NCBI GenBank assembly: GCA_040878395.1
Contig: JBBDMI010000008.1
Span: 26,848 to 90,847, forward strand
Direction of reading: 5' to 3'
DNA: 64,000 nucleotides
DNA from: Candidatus Dependentiae bacterium
GTDB lineage: Bacteria > Babelota > Babeliae > Babelales > Vermiphilaceae
This document shows positions 51,859 through 61,041 of this stretch, one piece after another. The notes beneath the pieces were generated by a model. The model was not told the DNA's origin and made no database searches. It was given only the letters and a program-made list of their open reading frames with translations. A program made the position numbers and the translations under genes. Each line of letters opens with the position of its first letter. Position 1 is the stretch's first letter.

Positions 51859-52521
51859 ATGTCACATCAACATCAACAAAAAAGTAATAAAAACCATACA
51901 CACGAACATACTGTTTGGCAGGAACTTGTTTGCCATTTTCCTTATGCAGTTTTTTCTGTTGCATTTGCATTAACACTGGTAAGTTTTATCCCCATGACTG
52001 GCTCTGGCGTACATGAACAATCACATGCATTGTTTCATAGTTTCCACTTTATGCATATCGTATTTGCAGCCACAGGCACTATGATTACATTTTTGCGTTA
52101 TTCACGTAATGTAATGTTAGGCCTTGTGGTCAGTTTTTTCTCTCCCGCATTTTTTTGTATATTGTCTGATGCTATTTTACCTTATTATGGCGGCTTGATG
52201 CTTGGAGTAAAAATGCATTGGCATATTTGCTTTATTACTGAGTTGCATAATGTATTGCCATTTTTATTTGTGGGTATGCTCACAGGCATTGCATTAAATT
52301 ATCATGGTTCAAGTCAACAAGGTTTCTATAGTGTCTTTTCTCACTTTGTTCACATTTTTGTGAGTTCTATTGCTTCAACATTTTATTTGATCTCTCATGG
52401 ATTCACTAATTGGAACGAGAGCATAGGCTTTGTGTTTCTGTTTTTAGTTGTTGCTGTTGTTGTTCCGTGTACATTTTCTGATGTTATTGTTCCTATGTTG
52501 TTTGCACGCGCAAATAATTAG
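51859..52521 (+). CDS. Polytopic membrane protein with His-rich N-terminus
   Basis: 220 aa. The start has GGGTGAGGGG upstream. A cytosolic, His/Gln-rich N-terminus (HQHQQKSNKNHTHEHT) precedes about six helices. His residues also recur inside helices and loops (HEQSHALFHSFHFMH, KMHWHICFITELHN), which hints at metal binding or transport. It lies 22 bp upstream of potA on the same strand. No family recognised. Confidence 0.6.
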   Translation: MSHQHQQKSNKNHTHEHTVWQELVCHFPYAVFSVAFALTLVSFIPMTGSGVHEQSHALFHSFHFMHIVFAATGTMITFLRYSRNVMLGLVVSFFSPAFFCILSDAILPYYGGLMLGVKMHWHICFITELHNVLPFLFVGMLTGIALNYHGSSQQGFYSVFSHFVHIFVSSIASTFYLISHGFTNWNESIGFVFLFLVVAVVVPCTFSDVIVPMLFARANN

Positions 52522-52543
52522 ATAAAAAAAGGCGTATGCAATC

Positions 52544-53638
52544 ATGCGTAAAATTGAACTTAAAAATATTGTAAAATCATATAATGATGAACTTATCTTA
52601 GATAATTTAAATTTACAGATTCCTAGTGGGACTTTTTTTGCATTGCTTGGTCCTAGTGGTAGTGGTAAAACAACGTTATTACGTTTGATTGCAGGGTTTG
52701 AAAAACCGGATTCAGGCCAAGTTATTGTTGGTGGCAAAGATATCACTGATTTGCCTGCACATGAGAGAAAAATAAATACGGTATTTCAGCAATATGCACT
52801 TTTCCCTCATTTGAATGTATTTGATAACGTTGCTTATGGTTTGAGAATTAAAAAAAATCCTGAAGATAAAATAAAGCAAAAAGTACACAGGGTTCTCAAG
52901 GCTGTGCATTTAGAAAAACAGATGTATCGCTCAATTAATCAACTTTCAGGCGGTCAGAAACAACGTGTTGCATTAGCGCGTGCAGTAGTGAACGAACCGG
53001 ATGTGTTATTGTTTGATGAACCTTTGGCTGCACTAGATCCAAAATTGCGTGAAGCTATGATGGTTGAGTTAATGGAATTGCAAGAGAACTTAAAGACAAC
53101 TTTTGTGTATGTAACGCATGATCAAACTGAAGCACTTACTGTCGCTGATACTATGGCGATTATGAATCAAGATGGTGAGATTGAACAGGTTGGTACACCA
53201 CAAGAAATTTATGAATTTCCCGCTTCATCTTTTGTTGCTCGTTTTGTTGGTACTACAAATATTTTTCCGGGCACATTGTATATAGAAAATGATACAGACG
53301 CACATATTGATGTTCCTTATTTAGGAAAATTTGCTGTTTTGGTTCCCAAAGAAGCGCCATGGGCTTGTAATGAGTGCAATGTGCTTTTGAGTTTACGTCC
53401 GGAAAAGATACGTATAAGTAGAAAGCCTTTAGAAGATTTTTCAAATCAGGTAGAGGGAATTGTTGCGTCGATAATTTATTATGGTCGTTCGACACAATAT
53501 AATATATTACTTAATAATGATATGATTATGCATGTGTTCGATCAGAATGAAAAACATTTTCCTACTGATGATATTGATTATGATGATAGGGTGTATCTTT
53601 ATTGGCAAAAAGAAAATGCGGTGTTATTGAAAAAATGA
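52544..53638 (+). CDS. potA: Spermidine/putrescine ABC transporter ATPase
   Basis: 364 aa. Walker A GPSGSGKTT, signature LSGGQKQRVALARA, Walker B VLLFDEPLAALD and switch His in VTHDQTEAL are complete. A C-terminal TOBE-like domain follows (SLRPEKIRISRKPLEDFSNQ). Energises polyamine uptake with potBCD. The stop overlaps the potB start (ATGA), as in a tight operon. Confidence 0.93.
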   Translation: MRKIELKNIVKSYNDELILDNLNLQIPSGTFFALLGPSGSGKTTLLRLIAGFEKPDSGQVIVGGKDITDLPAHERKINTVFQQYALFPHLNVFDNVAYGLRIKKNPEDKIKQKVHRVLKAVHLEKQMYRSINQLSGGQKQRVALARAVVNEPDVLLFDEPLAALDPKLREAMMVELMELQENLKTTFVYVTHDQTEALTVADTMAIMNQDGEIEQVGTPQEIYEFPASSFVARFVGTTNIFPGTLYIENDTDAHIDVPYLGKFAVLVPKEAPWACNECNVLLSLRPEKIRISRKPLEDFSNQVEGIVASIIYYGRSTQYNILLNNDMIMHVFDQNEKHFPTDDIDYDDRVYLYWQKENAVLLKK

Positions 53639-54504
53639 AAAAGAATATAAAAGCTGCCATTGAGCAGGAGTTACCATTTTTTTTTTCCCAGCCGGCATTA
53701 ATCTGGCAGATTCTCTTTTTTTATTTGCCGATTTTGTTTGTTGTTTTTATTAGTTTCAAAACTAATGATAGCGGTTTATTGGAAGGCTTTACTCTTCAGA
53801 ACTACATTTCTTTTTTTTCACCCGCTTTTTTATATATTTTAGTCCGTTCATTTTTTTTGGCCTTTTTCAGTTCAATATTGTGTTTATTGATTGGTTATCC
53901 GGTTGCATTTTATATTGCACGTAAAGCGGATCGTTGGAAAAACTTAATGCTCTTTTTTTTGATGTTGCCATTTTGGACAAATATGTTGGTGCAGCTGTAT
54001 GCATGGTTTGCAGTATTGGAAAACAAAGGCCTATTGAATATGTTATTGCTTCACTTGGGTATAATTAGTGAACCGCTTACATTATTAAATAATACATTTG
54101 CCGTTTATTTGGTAATGGTTTATTATTATCTTCCGTTTATGATCATTCCTATTTATGCAATTCTTGAAAAATTAGATGAAGCATATATCGAAGCTTCGCG
54201 AGACTTAGGCGCAAACAACGTACAAACGTTTTATCATGTAATTTTACCATTATCAATGTCGGGAGTGATGACCGGATTCTTTTTGGTATTTGTCCCTGCA
54301 TTTGGAGAGTTTGTTATTCCCGGTTTAGTGGGTGGTAATAAATATATGTATGTAGGAACTCTCATTAGCTATTATTATTTGGTTGCCCGTAATGAGCCGT
54401 TAGGTGCTGCATTTACCGTTGCTAGTTGTATGGCTTTGGTTCTTGTTGCCTTTTTGGCTTACCGCTTTTTTGCTCGTTTTATAATAGGTGAAAGGAAATT
54501 ATGA
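53635..54504 (+). CDS. potB: Spermidine/putrescine ABC transporter permease
   Basis: 289 aa from ATG 53635, which overlaps the potA stop. About six helices. The EAA coupling motif EASRDLGANNVQTFYHVILPLSMSG contacts PotA. The GFTLQNYISFFSP segment is typical of PotB near its N-terminus. Second gene of potABCD; its end overlaps potC by 4 bp. Confidence 0.9.
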   Translation: MKKNIKAAIEQELPFFFSQPALIWQILFFYLPILFVVFISFKTNDSGLLEGFTLQNYISFFSPAFLYILVRSFFLAFFSSILCLLIGYPVAFYIARKADRWKNLMLFFLMLPFWTNMLVQLYAWFAVLENKGLLNMLLLHLGIISEPLTLLNNTFAVYLVMVYYYLPFMIIPIYAILEKLDEAYIEASRDLGANNVQTFYHVILPLSMSGVMTGFFLVFVPAFGEFVIPGLVGGNKYMYVGTLISYYYLVARNEPLGAAFTVASCMALVLVAFLAYRFFARFIIGERKL

Positions 54505-55280
54505 TTAAGCGAAAACTTTATCTACTTTTGCCGTTGTTTGTATGCGGTGTATATCTGTTTTTATATATTCCTATGTTTATTTTAGTGTTAATGTCATTTA
54601 ATGCTTCGGCACATTTTCACGTATGGGGTGGTTTTTCATTACAATGGTATCGGCAACTTCTGGAGTCGGTTGAAGTATGGAATGCATTACAAAATTCATT
54701 AATCGTAGCAATGAGTGCAGTCGCTTTGAGCTTATCAATGGGTACTTTATTAGTTTTTTATACTAAAGACCGTATGAAAAAAATGAATTTGCTTTTTTAT
54801 GGTACCTTAGCGGCGCCCGAAATTGTGCTTGCTGTCGGATTACTTAGTTTATTAGTTTACTTTATGATTCCATTAGGGCTTACGAGTTTAATTGTGGGGC
54901 ATACCTTGATTGGTCTAGGTTATGTTGTGCCAATGTTATACGCACGTATGCAAGAGATGGATAATTCATTAATTGAAGCGGCAATGGATTTGGGAGCAAC
55001 GCAAACGTATGCTCTGTACTCTGTAGTATTACCTTTTTTAATGCCAAGTTTAATTGGTGCCGGTTTATTAGTCTTTATCATTTCTTTTGATGATTTTGTG
55101 GTTGCGTTTTTTTGTGCCGGAGCTTCGGCGCAAACATTACCATTGTATATTTTTTCAGTCATTCGTTCCGGTGCAACGCCAATGATTAATGCGCTTTCGA
55201 CACTGTTACTTTGTGTAAGTAGTTTACTTGTGTTGCTTTTTTCTTTATTTACTTTGAGAAAAACAGGGATACAATCATGA
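54501..55280 (+). CDS. potC: Spermidine/putrescine ABC transporter permease
   Basis: 259 aa, six helices. EAAMDLGATQTYALYSVVLPFLMP is the EAA coupling loop and SFDDFVVAFF is the conserved PotC helix. Partner of PotB in the transmembrane pore. It starts in the potB stop and ends in the potD start. Confidence 0.9.
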   Translation: MIKRKLYLLLPLFVCGVYLFLYIPMFILVLMSFNASAHFHVWGGFSLQWYRQLLESVEVWNALQNSLIVAMSAVALSLSMGTLLVFYTKDRMKKMNLLFYGTLAAPEIVLAVGLLSLLVYFMIPLGLTSLIVGHTLIGLGYVVPMLYARMQEMDNSLIEAAMDLGATQTYALYSVVLPFLMPSLIGAGLLVFIISFDDFVVAFFCAGASAQTLPLYIFSVIRSGATPMINALSTLLLCVSSLLVLLFSLFTLRKTGIQS

Positions 55281-56329
55281 AAAGTATTAAATCTATACAT
55301 TCATGTATTCGCTTATTAATGATTTTGTTTTGGGTTGCATTGATTTTATTATTTTTACAGTTTCCTAAATATACTCATCTGTTCAGTTCAAAAAAAACCT
55401 TATATGTTGCGACATGGCCTTTACTTATTGATGCTCAATATATTCATGCGTTTGAAAAAGAGACCGGTATTAAATTAGAAATCAGTTATTTTGAGCGCAG
55501 TGAAGAATTGTATAGCAAGCTTAAGGCAACCAGGGGCCATGGATATGATATTATTTTTCCTTCTGATTATACAGTTGATCTGCTTATAAAAGAAGATTTG
55601 CTAAAAAAAATAGATAAATCAAAATTGAATTTTTGGGATCGATTGGATCCTCACCTACTTGGTAATTATTTTGATCCTAACAATGATTATTCAATTCCAT
55701 TTTTTTGGGGAGTATATGGTATTGGATTTAATAAAAAAATATATGGAGATAATCCAACTAAAACATGGGGGTTGTTATTTGACCCGACTTCACAAAATGT
55801 TGTTATGTCAGACAATCCACGAGAAATGGCATTAATGGCAACGCAGTATTTATATGGTGATCTGGATGCTCTCAGAAAAGCATCTGTGCAAAAAGAGGTG
55901 ATCAATTTGTTGATTAATCAAAAAAAGTCTGTAGATATTTATACTGATGAACGCGTCGATGAGTTACTGAGTTCAGAAAATAGCTACTTAGCGTTTGGTT
56001 TGAGTACCGATATTTCACGAGCTGCCCGAAGAAATTCGAATATTGACTTTTTTATTCCTGACGAAGGAAGTTTCTTAATTATTGATAGTATTGCGATTGC
56101 AAAGCATAGTAAAAATGAAGCGCTTGCTTATGCATTTATTAACTATCTGTATCAAGAAGAAGTTATTAATTATCATATTGATTTATATAATATGTGTTCT
56201 CCTCTTTTGAATAGTAACGAGTCTGACTATTGCCCTAGTGATGAGTCTTTTTCGAAATTATCATTTCTTACCGATGTTATTAATGAAGACGAATTGAATG
56301 ATATTTGGATTAACTTCCTTGCAAAATAG
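55277..56329 (+). CDS. potD: Spermidine/putrescine-binding periplasmic protein
   Basis: 350 aa. N-terminal hydrophobic signal/anchor (LLMILFWVALILLFLQF) with no clear cleavage site, so it may stay membrane-tethered. The binding-protein fold shows YVATWPLLIDAQYIHAFE, GYDIIFPSDYTVD, PFFWGVYGIGFNKK and ALAYAFINYLYQEEV. It delivers polyamine to PotBC. Last gene of the four-gene operon. Confidence 0.88.
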   Translation: MKSIKSIHSCIRLLMILFWVALILLFLQFPKYTHLFSSKKTLYVATWPLLIDAQYIHAFEKETGIKLEISYFERSEELYSKLKATRGHGYDIIFPSDYTVDLLIKEDLLKKIDKSKLNFWDRLDPHLLGNYFDPNNDYSIPFFWGVYGIGFNKKIYGDNPTKTWGLLFDPTSQNVVMSDNPREMALMATQYLYGDLDALRKASVQKEVINLLINQKKSVDIYTDERVDELLSSENSYLAFGLSTDISRAARRNSNIDFFIPDEGSFLIIDSIAIAKHSKNEALAYAFINYLYQEEVINYHIDLYNMCSPLLNSNESDYCPSDESFSKLSFLTDVINEDELNDIWINFLAK

Positions 56330-56654
56330 TTCAGTTTGGTGTATTAAAAAAAATAACGAATAAACTGCTTGCGTGAAATGCAAAATTGGTGTTAGGATTA
56401 TTTTTTGATAATGTAGTAGTAATCGGTATGTTTTTTATATAAATATAAAAAAAATAAAAAGAAGGGGCATAAGTAATGAGATAAAATATTGACTTTGTGC
56501 TTCAAAAGATCTAATAATATGCTTCAAGGGTATTATTGAAGTAAATTGTCAATACAATTCAATTAAGCTTAAGGAGATTGTTTTAAAAATTTCTCTTAAC
56601 GCATATTTAAGAAAGAGAGTAACTTTCAACAATAATAAAAAAAAGGATGAGCTT
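56330..56654 (+). other. 325-bp AT-rich gap before the surface-protein cluster
   Basis: No gene of its own. It contains poly-A/T runs and GGAGATTG at about 56572, and AAAAGGATGAGCTT before the start at 56655. It is a plausible place for the promoter of the large exported protein that follows; no clear -35/-10 pair was found. Confidence 0.4.
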
Positions 56655-59600
56655 ATGAGAAAAAGCTTTCTGGCTAACAGCCTAAGGTTGTTTAGCTTTC
56701 TTTTGCTACTTTCAACCGGAATTACACGAGCTGTCGTTTGGCCGGCCGGTGGAACAATTACAACTGATGTAACTGATGAAGATGTTTTTTTGGATGGTCC
56801 AGGTGCAATAACATTGCAAGGTGGTATTTCCATTAATGCCGTTTCGACTGATATAAATATCACTATGAGTGGTGATGTAATTATTCAAGGTCAATCTCCT
56901 GCGGGAAATTCTCGTTTATACTTTAACGCAACTGGTAGTCGTACTATTAACGTACTTATGGATCATAATGTTACTTTCCGTGGTTCAGATTCGGGAGCGA
57001 TGGATCCTAAAGATTTGTTGGTTGTAGTACAAGGTTTAGGTCAAGTTATTTTCCAAATGGAAGGTGGCACTAAGCTTCTCCTTGCTCGCAATGGTGTTGG
57101 CGGTGGAAGTGTACAAATGTATCTGTTAATGGAAGATCCTGCTGGTGATGTTGTGCCAGAACTTATTTTCCAAAGAGATCCAACTGAACCTTCGGCTAAC
57201 GAGAATATTGAAGTTGAGTTAGAAATAGGTTGTATTTTAAGTTACCTTGCTGAAACGGCGCAACCAAATGCTACCGAAAAAGGTACTATTCGATTTAAAG
57301 CACAAAATCTTTCCGGTACCGGTCGCAGTATTTTAACATTGCAAGATCAAAGTGCGTTTATTATTCGTGGTCGTTTGTTAACTGGTATACCAAGTTCGGA
57401 GTTTACTTTAGGTGATATTGATCCATCAACTCCTGCTGGTTTAGAATCACGATGTGAAGTTCATGATGATGCAAGTCTTGTTGTGCAAAACTTTAACGAT
57501 AGTATTTGTCAGTTTATTTGGGATCCGTGGTGCAATTTACAGGTTCGTCAAATGCCGCCATTTGGTAATTTTACCGGGCAACAGTTTGGATTTATTCTAG
57601 GCTCATTTGGAGTTCTTGATATTGGTACTGATACCTATCTTGATTATATAGGTTTGACTGGACTTACATGTGTATTAACCTGTACTGATCAGACGCTTCC
57701 ATCAATTCCTGGTGTGCCAAATGGCCAGCAAGACCAATGGATGAAACAGCGTAGTGGATCAGCGTTGTTCACTGACGCTCAGCCTGATGATGCATTCACA
57801 CCTCCATTAATCAATATTCAAGAAACAGCGGCAATTTACTTCCGTTCAGGTGTTAATAATGAAGGTGTTGTCGAGCATCCATTAGGAAGCGCTAATGAAT
57901 TTACTATCAGTTCCACAGCTCGTACTCCAGGTGCAGGTATCCCTGTATTTGATATTGAGGGTGTACTTAATATTCAAGGTGCAAATAGTGGTTGTATTCA
58001 AAATAGTAAATTTGAGCTGTTATCATTAGAAGTTGATCCAACAGGTGGAACATTATTTGAGCCTGGCGTGGGACCTGCGATTTTCCCACTACGTACATTT
58101 GCAACTCAATCAGTAACTGATCGTTGCACTGGTGTGACAACAACCTCATTTGTTTCTTATAATAATGCGAATTTCTTCAATAATGGTCGTGTGAATCTAT
58201 TTGATGTTACATGGGATCATACTGATGAAAATCATCATGTGTTTGAGAAAAATGATACAACATCTGAACCTGCATATATTGGTGGTGAAACTTGGGCGAT
58301 AAAACGCATAAACCAAGATGATCCATACTGTTTGCCAAAACCAAAATGGGCATTTATTAACTCACGCTTTAATGTGCACACAAGTGTCGCATTAACCGGT
58401 GTTGATTTATTAGTACCAAATGGATTTGCATTAGATGAAGATGAAACATGTGTTGCAAATAAATCTAAGTTTGTATTCTATCAAAATGGTAAAGCAATTG
58501 ATAACGGTACAGGTCGTCAAATGGTGCTTGGAACTTTTGTTGGTTCAACAGCATGTGATGGTTGTACGGTAATTTGTAAAGATTCACAATTGGATGTAAT
58601 GCAAACACAAGAATGTGATGGTGAACCAACTGTTGACAGTTGTGATCCTTCACAAGGGTTGCGTCATTCATTGTGTTTAGAGTCAGCTCCGAATAATAGT
58701 AATGTAGTTCAGGATATTCCTGCACCTGAAGTGATTGAGAACCAATTCTCAATTCAAACTATTTATCTTGGTAATACCAGTAATATTTCAGTTGGTACTG
58801 ATGGTACTGAAGCAACTTCAATGGATCCAAACTTGCAAACACAAGAAATGTTCCCATTGACAACTTGTCCTGAATTGTTAATTGCTGGTAATTTCTATTC
58901 ATTTGAAACACGTGGTGGCTCAAATGGATTACCTGAAACAAGTAATGTTACCGGTCAAGGTGGTATTTTTGTTGATATGAATGGTACTTTCTCTATTGGA
59001 AGTGAAGTTTGTAGATATCGTGCAAACATGGGTGCGATGGTAACACAAAGTAGAAATGGTATCGTTGATTTACCTAAGAATCAGGTGTTCTTCGATTCAC
59101 GTGTTGGTGTTGCAAATTGGAACTTAGATCTTAGCGATTCTGCTCAACGTATAATTGTACCTGCAAATCGTTGCTTGTCTGATTACACATTGAACTGGTT
59201 ATTTACAACTAAAGACTATGATGTGTTCTGTCCTTACATTGTTGATTGTTTAAATACTTGCACATGTCCTGATGTCGTTCAGATGAATGTGGATGGTATT
59301 CCAACAGTTCAAGGTACGGTTCAACAGTTCCAAATAGCAGGTTCACGTCTTGGTGATCCGGCACACTTGAAAGTTGATGGTGGAACAATTGGTGAATTAG
59401 TAATGCTCACCGGTTGGAATTCTGCTGAAGCTCCAGTTGCTGTGTTAGTCCTTGAAAATAAAGCAACTGTTGGTCTAGGTACTGCACATCGCAATGTTGA
59501 TTCGGTATGTGCTGAAATTCAACTTGGTGTAAACGGTGTCAACTTGATTCTTAACGGTGATGAAGCACAAGTTAATGTTAATGAAGATCTTATTATTAAC

Positions 59601-60965
59601 AACGTATGTGCAATCTTGCCTGGTCCAAACATTGCAGATGAACCTGCAGTATTGAGATTCAGCTCAGATTGTTGTAATACAATTCGTGTTACTAAAGATG
59701 GTGTTCTTGACCTTCGTGCATTTAGCGACAATCAAGTGATTGAGTTCGCCGGTAATGTTCGCGTTGTGTTCGAACCGGGTGCGCGTGTTATTTTAGATAC
59801 CGGTAATGCATTCGCTGAAGGTCCAGTTTTACGTTGGGCTGAAAATGCAACATGTGAATTTAATCCGGTTGTTAATACGAACAACTTATTTGATGGTGAT
59901 ACATTAGCAAACACTGATAATGTGCGTGTAAGATTTGTAGGGCGCGGTGTGCTTGAGTTCACTGATTGCTCACGTAGTGATCTTCCACGAGATGCATTCG
60001 TTGGTATTGAATCACTTCCTGAGTGTGGTGCATTTGGTGCAGATGTTAGATTGAGAATAACTGATAGCGCTGCATTCTACATCGGTGATGTTGATTGCAA
60101 AACCTATGGTGGTGCATTACAAGTTGGTAATGTAGAATCCGGTCTTTCACCTGTAGTTACCTTTAGCTTGATCTTAGATGGTCCTAAAGCTAAATTCGAA
60201 GTTGGTCCTCAAGGATTCTTAGGAACAGGTGTTGGTATTGTTGAAAAAGGTCACACTGGTCATGATACATGGCGTGTTGCTCCAACTGCAAACTTGCAAA
60301 GAGTAAGCTTTGACTTGCAAAACGGTGTATTCCGTCATCCGCAAGTATATGCAGGTGATGATGTGCGCTCTGCATTGATGGCTATCTCTAATTCTATTGA
60401 TGGAAATAGCCTTGGTGGACAAGGTGTTGTTTATGACTTCTTCTGTGATCCAATTCCAGATGTAGATAAGTTTAGTGGTCCATTACTTTCAAAAACATCT
60501 ATATTAGGTGGTGGTAACTTTGTTGCAACCTTTACAACCGCAGGAACTATTTTCCCAATTGTACAGGATGTGAATGGTCGTCAAGTTGATGATACACATC
60601 TTGCCGGTTTGTTAACATCTAAGCCACTTATTCAAGAAGCTACTTTTGAAGGTGAAGACGCTACAATAACTCATAATTTCCTTCGTGTTCAAGATATTCA
60701 AGACTTCACTCCAGTTAATGGTCGTGGTGTTGCAGCTCCAAGTTGTAATCGTAATGAAGTTCGTGTTGCATATGTTGATCGCGGTGACCTTATAGGTTTC
60801 GATGGATTCATTGCACGTGCTGATCTAAGATTGATTACTGGACGCGCGGCGCTGACATCTATTCAAGAACATACTCTTGAACTGGGTGCTATTGGATTAA
60901 GTTTAACAACAGGTTTTGATGATATCCCTCGTCCAATTGTTAATGCATTAGAGTTAGGTGCCTAA
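56655..60965 (+). CDS. Giant exported beta-rich surface protein
   Basis: 1436 aa with a signal peptide (LFSFLLLLSTGITRA) and AAAAGGATG before the start. The mature part is beta-strand-like throughout, with alternating small hydrophobic and Asn/Gly/Thr residues (GGTITTDVTDEDVFLDG, MSGDVIIQG), like a beta-solenoid or autotransporter passenger. About 40 Cys occur as spaced pairs (CTCPDVVQ, SDCCNTIR), and there is no obvious C-terminal barrel. Codon use is richer in GGT/CGT/GTT than many neighbours, as for an abundant protein. It heads the three-gene cluster. Function unknown. Confidence 0.8.
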   Translation: MRKSFLANSLRLFSFLLLLSTGITRAVVWPAGGTITTDVTDEDVFLDGPGAITLQGGISINAVSTDINITMSGDVIIQGQSPAGNSRLYFNATGSRTINVLMDHNVTFRGSDSGAMDPKDLLVVVQGLGQVIFQMEGGTKLLLARNGVGGGSVQMYLLMEDPAGDVVPELIFQRDPTEPSANENIEVELEIGCILSYLAETAQPNATEKGTIRFKAQNLSGTGRSILTLQDQSAFIIRGRLLTGIPSSEFTLGDIDPSTPAGLESRCEVHDDASLVVQNFNDSICQFIWDPWCNLQVRQMPPFGNFTGQQFGFILGSFGVLDIGTDTYLDYIGLTGLTCVLTCTDQTLPSIPGVPNGQQDQWMKQRSGSALFTDAQPDDAFTPPLINIQETAAIYFRSGVNNEGVVEHPLGSANEFTISSTARTPGAGIPVFDIEGVLNIQGANSGCIQNSKFELLSLEVDPTGGTLFEPGVGPAIFPLRTFATQSVTDRCTGVTTTSFVSYNNANFFNNGRVNLFDVTWDHTDENHHVFEKNDTTSEPAYIGGETWAIKRINQDDPYCLPKPKWAFINSRFNVHTSVALTGVDLLVPNGFALDEDETCVANKSKFVFYQNGKAIDNGTGRQMVLGTFVGSTACDGCTVICKDSQLDVMQTQECDGEPTVDSCDPSQGLRHSLCLESAPNNSNVVQDIPAPEVIENQFSIQTIYLGNTSNISVGTDGTEATSMDPNLQTQEMFPLTTCPELLIAGNFYSFETRGGSNGLPETSNVTGQGGIFVDMNGTFSIGSEVCRYRANMGAMVTQSRNGIVDLPKNQVFFDSRVGVANWNLDLSDSAQRIIVPANRCLSDYTLNWLFTTKDYDVFCPYIVDCLNTCTCPDVVQMNVDGIPTVQGTVQQFQIAGSRLGDPAHLKVDGGTIGELVMLTGWNSAEAPVAVLVLENKATVGLGTAHRNVDSVCAEIQLGVNGVNLILNGDEAQVNVNEDLIINNVCAILPGPNIADEPAVLRFSSDCCNTIRVTKDGVLDLRAFSDNQVIEFAGNVRVVFEPGARVILDTGNAFAEGPVLRWAENATCEFNPVVNTNNLFDGDTLANTDNVRVRFVGRGVLEFTDCSRSDLPRDAFVGIESLPECGAFGADVRLRITDSAAFYIGDVDCKTYGGALQVGNVESGLSPVVTFSLILDGPKAKFEVGPQGFLGTGVGIVEKGHTGHDTWRVAPTANLQRVSFDLQNGVFRHPQVYAGDDVRSALMAISNSIDGNSLGGQGVVYDFFCDPIPDVDKFSGPLLSKTSILGGGNFVATFTTAGTIFPIVQDVNGRQVDDTHLAGLLTSKPLIQEATFEGEDATITHNFLRVQDIQDFTPVNGRGVAAPSCNRNEVRVAYVDRGDLIGFDGFIARADLRLITGRAALTSIQEHTLELGAIGLSLTTGFDDIPRPIVNALELGA

Positions 60966-60972
60966 AAAAAGT

Positions 60973-60996
60973 GAGGTGGGCAAAATTGCCCACCTC
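60973..60996 (+). other. Perfect GC-rich palindrome between surface genes
   Basis: GAGGTGGGCA-AAAT-TGCCCACCTC, a 10-bp stem with a 4-base loop, lies 7 bp after the giant gene. The plus-strand side has A's rather than U's after it, so it is not a standard terminator. An mRNA 3'-end stabiliser or pause between the two surface genes is more likely. Confidence 0.75.
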
Positions 60997-61041
60997 AAAA
61001 AAATGAACGTGAAGAAGTTAATTCTTAAAAAAAGGTGAACT

